64,000 nt of DNA, from the NCBI GenBank assembly GCA_024180945.1, contig JAKSGN010000038.1, forward strand, positions 3,100,001 through 3,164,000, read 5' to 3'. The position numbers and the translations under genes are program-made. The DNA comes from Macrophomina tecta (Eukaryota; Ascomycota; Dothideomycetes; Botryosphaeriales; Botryosphaeriaceae). This document shows, piece by piece, positions 12,623-21,297 of this stretch. The notes under the pieces were generated by a model. That model did no database searches. It was not told the DNA's origin and saw only the letters and a list, made by a program, of their open reading frames with translations. Positions within the stretch are counted from its first letter, which is position 1; every line of letters starts with the position of its first letter.

Positions 12623-13176
12623 GTTTTGGTATCTGCTGACGCTTCGATATGAAAAGAAAATGAGAGGCTTTTTAGGAAATCGAGATAGCGACAGGCAATC
12701 AAACACACTATATGGTGAAACAAATATGGCAGCATGACAGATAAGCATACCCATCTAAACGGATCCTTCAACTTCCCCGGGTGGGAGGCGATTCTCATCG
12801 TTGGTCTGCACAGAAAATAAAGTAGATGCTGTGGCGTTTTTCTGCATCTCCGAGGAGCGGAGGGGAAGCAGAAGAAGACTTACCATTTGTATTTACGGAC
12901 TTTGCCTCTCCCGTGATAGACGCATGCATCATTCGTCTTCGCTCATTTTCTCTCGCGGATGATTTGCTGGAACTGCCGTATTTCTTTTTGCATCTCCGTG
13001 GCCACGTTTTCCGCATTAAGGCGGCACAGACGAAGTCGGGATAAGATATGGCGACTGATGTTCACGTGTGCGGGAAAGGAAATTGCAAAACCGTAATGTG
13101 CTCTGTTCTGCTCCTCCCGTATCCCATCGGCCGGGTAAGATATTTCAGTTTCCCCTTCGGTGAATTACAACCAGTC

Positions 13177-13200
13177 AAAAAAAAAAAAAAAAAAAAAAAA
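13177..13200. repeat. Poly(A) tract, 24 bases
   Basis: Uninterrupted A-run. No retroposed gene or target-site duplication is visible beside it, so it is called only as a homopolymer. Confidence 0.9.
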
Positions 13201-13849
13201 GTGGTATCGCATCCAGTGAAGAACCCTTGACGCCATGGCTTTGGTCTATTCTCTGATACCGTTGGAAACCCGTGAGCCAATTAAACCCGCTCATCGTTGA
13301 TGATTTCTAGCAAACCGCCAGCTTGTTCTTTCTCTGCGCCGTGAGTGCATATTTATGTGCTTCCGCTCTAGCAACGCCAGTGTTTTCGTGAGAAAACAAA
13401 ATAGAGAGAAGGGGGAGAAGAAAAAGGAAGAATTATCAGGGTGCAGAGGGCAAGGGTAAAGCAGTGGAGAAGAGTGTCAATCATGGGGAAGGGTCCGGAG
13501 AGGATGCGGATGCGCAAAAGACCATTTCCGCGTGTGGGCCAACCGAATTTCACCTTCAAATTGTCGACACAGCCAACAACGTGGCTTTCAGATCTCTCGC
13601 GGGCCAGATCCGAAATAAACGAGCGGCATCGATGAGGCTGTCGCGTGAGGATTCCAGAGCATGTACACATCCCCGTGCGCACCATCCACAGACGCAGGCC
13701 CAAGCGCTCCGCTATCGTGAATCCACCGTGCGCGGCTCTCCTCCATGACGCAACCACACGCGTACCACTCTCTGCACTCCTCTTCTCCCACTTTCAGTGT
13801 CGAATTACCGAGAAACGACGCCAAAAAAAGGCCTACCCCTGCCCGATCA

Positions 13850-14671
13850 TCAGGGCCGCGCACCGCTCCCATACTGCTCCTGCTGCTGCTGCTGCTGCCC
13901 GTCGTGCCTGACCAGGCTCCCCGTTGAACTGCTCACGCTGACTGGGTGGTAGGCCGTCGGTGCGTCGCCGCTGTACTCGGGCGGCTTGTTGCCCTGCGTG
14001 TCGCGCGACAGTGTGCGCATTGGAATGGCTAGGCCGGCCCCCTGGTCACCACCGCCGCCACCACCACCGCCTCCTCCTGCTTGCCATGCCGGTGGAGGTC
14101 CTGGAGGAGGCGTGTAGTGTCCGTGTAGAGGTGGAGCGCTATAAGGCTGTGGAGGGCCGCCTGGCGGCTGGTTGTAGGGGGGAGGCGCCTCGCCGCGCTC
14201 GTTGAGGCCCTCTTCGGTGCGGGCATAGGAGTTCTGTTGTGCTCCTCCCCAGCGGTACCACTGCGAGCGTTGCGGTTGGTGGTGGGGCGGGGCGGCGGCG
14301 CCGTTGTGGTTGGTGATGTCCTGGGCGAGGGCCGCCTGGCCGTAGGTGCGCATCATGGCCTTTCTGCGCTTCTTGCGGCGGTGAATCAGGAAGAGCGCGA
14401 TGATGAGCAGGATCACGGCGATGGCGATGAAGAGGAAGTATAGGTTGAGTAGGCCGTCGCGGTCGAGGCCGCTGCCGCCGTCGCCGTCGTTGTCACCGTT
14501 GTTGTCGTCATTGCTGGTGCTGGTGCCGCTGCCGAATTGCTGGGCGAGAGCAGTCGCTGAGTGCGAGAGGAACCAGAAGGAGAGGAGGGAGCTACGGGTG
14601 GTGGATGGTTGGTGTCGTAGTGTGCTGCGGAGGCAGCAGCGCTTCTGAGGTGGGGGAGCGGAGCTCATCAT
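13850..14671 (-). CDS. Single-pass membrane protein with Pro-rich cytoplasmic tail
   Basis: A 273-residue intronless protein on the minus strand. Residues about 27-44 resemble a signal peptide core. An Asp/Asn/Gly linker follows, then a clear transmembrane helix at about 74-96 (LYFLFIAIAVILLIIALFLI) and a basic stop-transfer HRRKKRRK. The tail contains PPPY-type motifs (APPPYNQPP) that could bind WW domains such as those of Rsp5-type ubiquitin ligases, a Gly run, and a poly-Gln stretch near the end. This layout is typical of conserved but uncharacterised Pezizomycotina plasma- or vacuolar-membrane proteins. Topology (N-terminus outside, tail inside) is inferred from the positive charges. Start at 14,671; a second Met directly follows. 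Confidence 0.8.
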   Translation of the reverse strand: MMSSAPPPQKRCCLRSTLRHQPSTTRSSLLSFWFLSHSATALAQQFGSGTSTSNDDNNGDNDGDGGSGLDRDGLLNLYFLFIAIAVILLIIALFLIHRRKKRRKAMMRTYGQAALAQDITNHNGAAAPPHHQPQRSQWYRWGGAQQNSYARTEEGLNERGEAPPPYNQPPGGPPQPYSAPPLHGHYTPPPGPPPAWQAGGGGGGGGGGDQGAGLAIPMRTLSRDTQGNKPPEYSGDAPTAYHPVSVSSSTGSLVRHDGQQQQQQEQYGSGARP

Positions 14672-15599
14672 GGTGGCATCGCAAATGTGGCGCTGCCGAG
14701 GCTTGAATTGGATCGGGAACGAGTGGGAGGGCGTGGACGGGTTGGTCGCGGAAACGGGGGCGGTTTAGGAGAGGAGAAGACCAGGGCGACTGAGTAGCGG
14801 TTCGGTGATAAAGTTGCGGCAAGGCGACCAGGCGGCGGAGCAATGCGGAAGGCAAGGAAAGTGCGCTGGGAGTGTCTGGTCTTCCTAAGTTGGATGCTCA
14901 CGCTGCCTGCAGCTGGTCTGTTGGCATTTTGCAGCGCTGAGTCTCACCTCAGAACCAAAAATTGATCCGGGAGCAACAATTCTAGAGCTGCACCCTGCGC
15001 GTGGGCGCGCATCTTATGTGCGCATAAATGGCAACTGTGACGCGGCTGGGCGATTTGGATCGTCGTGTTACAGGCTCGCAGGCTGGGATGTGGAGAGATT
15101 GCGCTGAGAGCAGCACCAGCTCGACCGTGCGCCGTCTGACGCAAATGCCACGGGCTGAGGCGCAAGGCACGCCTCTTGCCTCTGGCCGGCGGCCACCTTG
15201 CGGTCGCTTTCTCTTCGGCCGCCCTTCAACTGCTGCATCCACTCTTGGGCCATCGTCTTCCCTTTGACCACTGAAACAAAATCGTCGCCTGTTTCACGGC
15301 CAGCGTCCCGGCCCGTGCCTCTGCTGCGGTTCTACCTGCAACAACGCTAGCCGCGTGCTCGACAATCCGCCGTCGCGTAGGACGTCGCCTTCCCTTGCCC
15401 TGTCTTCGCTGCATATTCCGCGTACGACTTCCGCCAGGTCCCCACCCTTTTCTCCTCTGCTCCGCCTCCTCTCCGACCTTGCCCCTTGGCGGCCCGCGAG
15501 ACCGAAAGCTTCGCCGCCCTTCAGCTTCGCGTCGCTGGCGCCTTGTTCTCCGCCGTCACCCGAGCACGTCTATCCTTTGATCTGCGCGACTCGCCTACC
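14672..15599. other. Divergent promoter region
   Basis: The 0.9 kb between the minus-strand membrane protein and the plus-strand Tfb5 gene. Pyrimidine tracts precede the Tfb5 start. No further gene is visible. Confidence 0.5.
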
Positions 15600-15960
15600 A
15601 TGCCTAGAGCTTTACGAGGTGAGCAGGATAACCCGGTGTTTCGCGCCTGACTTGGCCGCGACGCGTCCTGTGTCCTAGTGGCGCCGTGCTCATGCGAAGG
15701 CCTGAAGGGATCCTGGTCCAGTGCGACGAATCTATCAAAACCATCATCGTCAAGATCGATTCCGACCACAACGACTTCATTATCGAGGATCTTGATGACG
15801 AGACGCTGGTTATCAAGGCCGAGAAGTTGCCAGAGCTGAAACGCAGGCTGAATGAGGTGAGCACATCACACCATCTGATTTGCCACCTTTTTGTCCTGAC
15901 AAGTCATAGGTCTTGAAAGATGCTGTTGGCATGCCGCCCGAAGCTGCGAGCATCGAATAG
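15600..15960 (+). CDS. tfb5: TFIIH subunit Tfb5 (TTDA homologue)
   Basis: The smallest core TFIIH subunit. It stabilises Tfb2/p52 and is needed for nucleotide excision repair and transcription initiation in the nucleus. Three exons: 15600-15618, 15708-15856 and 15910-15960, giving 72 residues, the usual family length. Exon 1 codes only MPRALR plus one base of the next codon; joining it to exon 2 restores RGILVQCDESIKTIIVKID, the family N-terminus, and EDLDDETLVIK follows. Introns are GTGAGC...AG at both sites with matching phases (1, then 0). The acceptor of exon 2 was chosen because only that AG gives the conserved Arg-Gly-(I/V)-Leu start. Confidence 0.95.
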
Positions 15961-16184
15961 AGGGCTGGCGAAGACTCGCTGCCACTCCAGCGCCTGAGTC
16001 TCTCTGCAATACGATCTGAAGACCTTGCACATGACCATTACTTCAATAGGCAATCTGGAAGGATTACCCCAGCTCGAAGGACAAATCATCATTGGCTCAA
16101 TCTGACTACACCGCTGACTCCTGGCAACCGGCCTCGTCGCTTTTGAACATCCTGTGCCTCCCAAAAACACGAATAATTGATTGC

Positions 16185-16632
16185 CTAGTTCTGCTGAGCT
16201 CCTGGCATCTCCGGCACCCACTCTACGCGACGCTTGACGTATAGCTCAGTCGTCGGCTTGGCCTTGTTGAGTGCATCCAGATCGTCCAGAACGCCAGCTT
16301 TGATGATTTTGCTGCCCGGAAAGATGCCTCCGTCGCGGTAGAGGGTCGTTCCACAGTCGCCGCAGAAGTGGCTGGTGATGGTGTTGCCGCTGTCGCCCGT
16401 CTTGCTGATGGATTTGGGAGTGCCTTGCAAGAGCTTGAAGCCGTCCTCTGGAACCACGAGGTTGGTGCTGTAGGTGCTCCCGCTGATCTTCCGGCAATCG
16501 AGGCAGTGGCATGTCGCCTGGAGCAATGTCAGCGATGGTGATGGCAAGAGTGGGATGATGACATACCTTCAAGGAGGGCTCCCCAGATATGGAGATTTTG
16601 ATATTACCACAGAAGCAGCTTCCAGTAGCCAT
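16185..16632 (-). CDS. GFA/CENP-V domain zinc protein
   Basis: Small protein of the glutathione-dependent formaldehyde-activating (GFA, CENP-V/GFA) fold. Two exons on the minus strand: 16567-16632 and 16517-16185, joined across a 49-nt GTATGT-AG intron in phase 0, giving 132 residues. Zinc ligands of the family are present: C6 and C8 (SCFCG), C25, C27 and C30 (CHCLDCRK), C74 and C77 (CGDCG). Members are often annotated as formaldehyde-activating enzymes, but for most the substrate is not known and I do not assign one. It shares a 1-kb divergent promoter with RACK1. Confidence 0.93.
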
Positions 16633-17616
16633 TGTTGAGGATCGTGTCTCTGTTGAAAATGCTATGGGTTGAAGTTTGATGTGGAGCAGCAGATGTCAGG
16701 CACGTCGTCAGAGGTCTTTATAGCTGGATAGCGCTAGCTATTTGAAATTATTCACATGAACGGAGCTGGAGTCAGCTGATCTTGAGGCGGAGCAAGCCAC
16801 TTGCATCCAGTGCACCATCGGCCTCGTTACCTAGATTGTTTTTGGAATTCCGGCCTTCGTCCCGCACATTTGGGAATCCTTTCGTCGTGGTGATCCTGGA
16901 CACGGCTGGAGCGTCGGAGGCTAGCAGCAGGGAAATGCGGGGAACTCGACGTGCGTGTCTCGGAATACCGTTACCCGGGAGCAAGCTGTTGTTCGAGCAA
17001 CGGACGGCGGCGCAGGTTCCGCTGACGAGGTGCTGGTCTCTCAGGTAAGCAGATGACAGCGCAATATGGGGCCCTTCCATTTTTGGTAGTTGCAGAATAA
17101 AACACGCGGCCAATCAAAATTTGCCGTTCCTTTTGCTGGCTCTGCTTACGCAATGCCGGGCACGCCGAGGCCGTCAACAGCTCGGATGAGATCAGTTTGG
17201 CATCTGCAGCATACTAGCAATCGCCTTGACGGTGACTGTGCAATGCATGTACGAGTGTGGTCCCGCAATACGCTAGGTGGCTCGTGTGGCTGATTTGTGG
17301 ATGGGCAGCTCATTGCATCGAACCTCTCAGTGCACAGGTGACGTCGAGTGCGGCTGCATGGAACAGCCCGCGGTGCATTTGCAGAGCACATGCTGTGTTT
17401 TGGTCGGGCGCACTCCAGAACTGTGATGGAGTTCGACCTGGCTTGCCCAGACTGTGACCCTACCCGAACGAGGCTCGTAGCAAGCGCCGTGATTGGCCCG
17501 GCTAGCGAAGTTCGCGTCAAAGCGTCAGCACACACGCTCGACAACTTCAGATCATTTATCGCGGAGCTCGACACCACCTGCAGCGAACCTCGACAATCCC
17601 ACCACCAACAGACATC
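16633..17616. other. Divergent promoter region (GFA protein / RACK1)
   Basis: About 1 kb between two divergent starts. The RACK1 side ends in a C/A-rich leader (ACCACCAACAGACATC before ATG). Frames on both strands here are short and domain-free. Confidence 0.5.
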
Positions 17617-18966
17617 ATGGCCGAACAACTTGTGCTGCGGGGCACCCTTGAGGGCCACAACGGATGGGTTACTTCGCTGGCCACCTCCCTCGAGAAGTGA
17701 GTCTGGGACGACTGCGCCCGCGCGCGCTCTGCGCCGGAGGACGAACAAAATGGCTAATCTGCTGCTGCACAGCCCGAACATGCTCCTGTCGGGTTCTCGC
17801 GACAAGACCCTCATCATCTGGAACCTCACCCGCGATGAGCAGGCTTACGGCTACCCCAAGCGCAGCCTGAAGGGTCACTCCCACATCGTCTCGGACTGCG
17901 TACGTGCCAAACGCGCCCCACGAACACCGCGCAACAGCGACAAAATTTGGCGCTAACACGGCGGCTGCAGGTTATCTCCTCCGATGGTGCCTACGCTCTT
18001 TCTTCGTCCTGGGACAAGACCCTCCGCCTGTGGGAGCTCTCCACCGGTGTGACCACCCGCCGCTTCGTCGGCCACACCAACGACGTCCTCTCCGTCTCCT
18101 TCTCCGCCGACAACCGTCAGATCGTCTCCGGATCTCGCGACAGGACCATCAAGCTCTGGAACACCCTCGGTGACTGCAAGTACACCATCACCGACAAGGG
18201 CCACACCGAGTGGGTCTCCTGCGTCAGGTTCTCTCCTAACCCCCAGAACCCCGTCATCGTCTCCGCTGGCTGGGACAAGTTCGTCAAGGTGCGTACAATT
18301 TCCCTGGCGCACGCGACTACCCGGGCGTTCGAATGATGCTACGCATTTTCAAAGTATTTGCTACTTCAGAGCCTCTTGGCGATGAGACAACCATTCACCA
18401 TTGCACTGATACAACCCCCCTTTCTCCGCTTTTCGCGCCGCGCCAGAGTTTGCCCAAAACGCGCAGAATCTAACGGAGTACACAGGTTTGGGAGCTCGCC
18501 TCTTGCCGCATCCAGACCGACCACATCGGTCACACCGGTTACATCAACACCGTCACCATCTCCCCCGATGGTTCCCTCTGCGCCTCTGGTGGCAAGGATG
18601 GTACCACCATGCTCTGGGACCTGAACGAGTCTAAGCACCTCTACTCTTTGACCGCCGGTGATGAGATCCACGCCCTCGTCTTCTCTCCTAACCGCTACTG
18701 GCTCTGCGCTGCCACCGCCAGCAGCATCATCATCTTCGACCTCGAGAAGAAGAGCAAGGTTGACGAGCTCAAGCCTGAGTACGTCGAGGTTGGCAAGAAG
18801 AGCAGGGAGCCGGAGTGCATTTCCCTCGCCTGGTCCGCGGATGGCCAGACCCTTTTCGCTGGTTACACCGACAACAAGGTGCGTCTGATTTCTAGCCTCA
18901 TAAAGACGGCATATACTGACTTTATCCCGACAGATCCGTGCCTGGGGCGTCATGAGCAGGGCTTAA
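17617..18966 (+). CDS. cpc2: RACK1/Cpc2 guanine-nucleotide-binding-protein beta-like protein
   Basis: Seven-bladed WD40 scaffold bound to the head of the 40S ribosomal subunit; in fungi (Asc1, Cpc2, CpcB) it influences translation, general amino-acid control and signalling. Five exons: 17617-17696, 17773-17899, 17971-18288, 18486-18878 and 18934-18966, giving 316 residues, exactly the family length. It starts [20 protein letters not shown] and ends [10 protein letters not shown]. Repeats are clear ([59 protein letters not shown]). All introns are GT-AG with consistent phases. The last exon is only 33 nt. Intron 3 (18289-18485) is the longest and contains a U24-like box C/D snoRNA, as the intron of yeast ASC1 does. 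Confidence 0.98.
18331..18411 (+). ncRNA. snR24: Box C/D snoRNA, U24 (snR24/SNORD24) type, in RACK1 intron 3
   Basis: Inside intron 3 of RACK1. Visible parts in order: C box ATGATGC (18,333-18,339), a guide AAGTATTTGCTACTT ending at a D' box CAGA (18,367-18,370), a C' box CGATGAG (18,380-18,386), a second guide, and a D box CTGA (18,406-18,409). The first guide can pair with the conserved large-subunit rRNA stretch AGTAGCAAATACTT, and it resembles the corresponding part of yeast U24. In S. cerevisiae U24 lies in the intron of ASC1, the RACK1 orthologue, and directs 2'-O-methylation of 25S rRNA. Same host gene plus same guide make the call strong. The terminal stem is weak and exact ends are approximate. 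Confidence 0.82.
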
Positions 18967-19450
18967 GTGATGTGATTTCTGTTGGTGGGAGTGAAGAAAC
19001 ATGCTCGGTGAAGCATGAAGGATATGACAGGGGCGGCCGTGAGGTAACGGGCTTTTTTACCTCACACATTTCATGGGCATTGTACTTCGACGGCGCTCCG
19101 AGTGAAATCCAAAAATTTTCAATGCATGGGATTGTAATCGTCAGGCATTCCACCAAGTTCGAGCGTTCTATGCAGTGGTGAAAACGTGTTTGGAGTTGAT
19201 ACCACGGGCGGAAATCCTCCAGCATTATTCGAGGAGATTTCCATCAAGCAAGCTCGTAAGATCTATTGAAGACATCTTCGGACATATGTATCTCCTGGGC
19301 CGAATGATGTTTGTTGACCTCGTGGTCGCCCCCAAATTGCCCAGGAAGCCACAGGTTTGTCCTTGCCCCTCACGCCATTTCCCCCCTGCACCAATGGTTC
19401 TTCAGCTAGGTTAGATTCGGGAGCACATTCTCTCCAACACATCAAGGGAA
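18967..19450. other. Convergent 3' region
   Basis: The 484 bases between the ends of RACK1 and the minus-strand dienoyl-CoA isomerase. It should hold both 3' UTRs. No gene is seen. Confidence 0.6.
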
Positions 19451-20795
19451 CTACAATTTGGCAAACTTCGGCTTCGTCTTCTTCAATCCCGACATTAGCG
19501 CATCCTTGATGTCGTCGGTCTGCAGCATGGCGCTGTTCCACACCGCGGTATACCTCAGGCCTAGGACGGGCGTGCGTCAGCAAAAGAGTCTATGGTCCTT
19601 CCATCGCACATCTTTTCCTCTAGATCTACGAAACAGGTAGGAAGGAGGAGAAAGAAGAGCGAGAAAAAGATGACAAAAAAGAAGAACAGGAAGGAGAGGC
19701 AAGGGAACTCACCATCCTCAGTGGGGCGATCGCGACTCCAGTTCACCAACTCCTTGGTCCCGACCACCGCGACGGGGCTCTTGCTCGCAATCAGCCTCGC
19801 CCGCTGCAAGGCCGCCGCGACGGCCTCCTGCTTGGTCTCGTAGACGGGCCCGCTCACGAAGCCCTGCGCCAGCGCCTCGTCGGCCCCGAACACCCGCGCC
19901 GTCAGCGTCACGTCCTTGACCCACGACATGCTGCCCACGCTCTTCGGCAGCCGCGTCAGCGTGCCGATGTCCGCCGCCAGCCCGACGTCGACCTCCTTGA
20001 CGGCCAGCTGCGCGTCGCGCGTCGCCAGGCGCACGTCCGTCGCCAGGGACATGTCGATCGCCAGGCCGAAGCAGATGCCGTGCAGGACCGTGATGATGGG
20101 CTTGGCGCACTTTTCCAGCGCGCTGATGCAGGCCTGGAATTGCTGGATGTGGGCTAGGCTGTGGAAGGCTTTGCGGGCGGGGTCGGGGCCCGGGGTCGAA
20201 GGGTCGGAAGAGGAGGAGGAGGAGGAGGAGGAGGAGGAGGAAAGGAGGCCGGATTGCGAGGCTGCTTGCACGTCGAGGCCGGCGGTGAAGGCGCGCGAGC
20301 CGGCGCCGGTGAGGAGGATGGCGCGTACGGAAGGGTCGGTGGACAGGCGTGTTATGAGGGTGGAGAGGTTGAGCCACATGCTGGGTGGGTGGTGTTGGTT
20401 TTAGTCTGGGCGGTCTCTTTCTCTCTTTCTTTTTTCTTTTTTTTTTTTTTGTCTTTTTTGGTCGGGGGGAGGGGGGACCGAGTTGGAGCAGAGGGAGGGG
20501 AGAGAGGAGGAGGAAGTGGTGGTGGTATGGGAGGGCATTTCTGTTCTTGTTCCCTTCTGTTCTCTTTCGGGAATTTTGGAGGAGAGACTTGATGTAGGAG
20601 ATTTCGCCAGAGAAATGAAAGATTTTGTCGGAAGAGAAGAGAGAGGCTTAGAAGGCCGAGCGAATAAGGGTCTACAGGCACTTACGTCTCGATGAAAGCG
20701 TTCAGCTTCTCCGGCCGGTTGATCTCGACGTGGGCCACATATTCCGCCGGGAACGTGACGTTGAAGTACTCGTAGTGGTATTCGTTCTGGGACAT
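19451..20795 (-). CDS. Peroxisomal delta3,5-delta2,4-dienoyl-CoA isomerase (ECH1 type)
   Basis: Crotonase-fold enzyme of unsaturated fatty-acid beta-oxidation. Three exons on the minus strand: 20795-20686, 20380-19713 and 19560-19451 (introns of 305 and 152 nt, GT-AG, phases 2 and 1), giving 295 residues. The joined N-terminus reads EINRPEKLNAFIETMWLNL; the oxyanion-hole region GSRAFTAGLDV is intact. The stretch EVDVGLAADIGTLTRLPKS is the hallmark of ECH1/Dci1 dienoyl-CoA isomerases and separates them from plain enoyl-CoA hydratases. The C-terminus is KFAKL, so the last three residues AKL form a peroxisomal targeting signal type 1. An inserted run of about 13 serines, coded by a GGA/TCC repeat, lies after the substrate-loop region. 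The last exon is certain because it supplies LRYTAVWNSAMLQTDDI and the PTS1. Confidence 0.95.
20209..20242. repeat. (GGA)n / (TCC)n trinucleotide repeat in coding sequence
   Basis: Encodes the poly-Ser insertion in the dienoyl-CoA isomerase. Length may vary between isolates without breaking the frame. Confidence 0.9.
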
Positions 20796-21297
20796 TTTGG
20801 ACAGCAGCAAACGGAGCTGATATCTATGGGATCTAAGCAAGGAGAAGCAACGTCCGGAGCGATGTGGGAGGATGGAGTGGTGGGAGGTTAGGAGGGCAGG
20901 AGAGCTCGGGCTTGATCACTCACATGCCTCGGCAACGGTCGAGGTGTCAGCCACAGTGTCTGGACGTGTTTGCTTCTCGCTCAAACAGCCTCCAGCCACA
21001 GGCGCAGGCCCCGCCAGAGCTCCGTCGCGGTGTGCATCATCCCAAGCGTTCATCCCGCAACGACGACACCATCGGGTCCCTGTCGCTCCCTCACCCACTC
21101 GGGGCTTCGACGGCGCCCCTTGCGCTTGTCTCTCGTAGCGTTGCCCGCGCAATTGCCTGCAAGCGCCCTCCAATTCCATCCTCCCGTCCCGCCTTTTCTG
21201 CAGCCTTCCGCACGCATGACGTGAAATTTGCCCTGCCCACCGCGCCGTCTCCCGTCGACCTCGTCGTAGTGCCGCCAAAGTAGAACTAAGCGCGACC
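20796..21297. other. Divergent promoter region (isomerase / Med1)
   Basis: 502 bases between the start of the minus-strand isomerase and the start of Med1. A CAG-flanked leader precedes Med1. Long overlapping frames here are composition artefacts. Confidence 0.5.

Larger units (their letters stand above)
11282..13849. other. 2.6-kb intergenic stretch
   Basis: Between glutamine synthetase and the convergent membrane-protein gene. It holds the 3' UTR of glutamine synthetase and several T-runs (about 12,052-12,100, 12,183-12,200, 12,599-12,622) and an A-run (13,177-13,200). Open frames are short and low-complexity. I see no gene. Confidence 0.5.

Noticed and set aside
13177..13200. Poly(A) run as the tail of a retroposed element
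   Set aside because: No reverse-transcribed gene copy, no target-site duplication and no transposon motif lie next to it.
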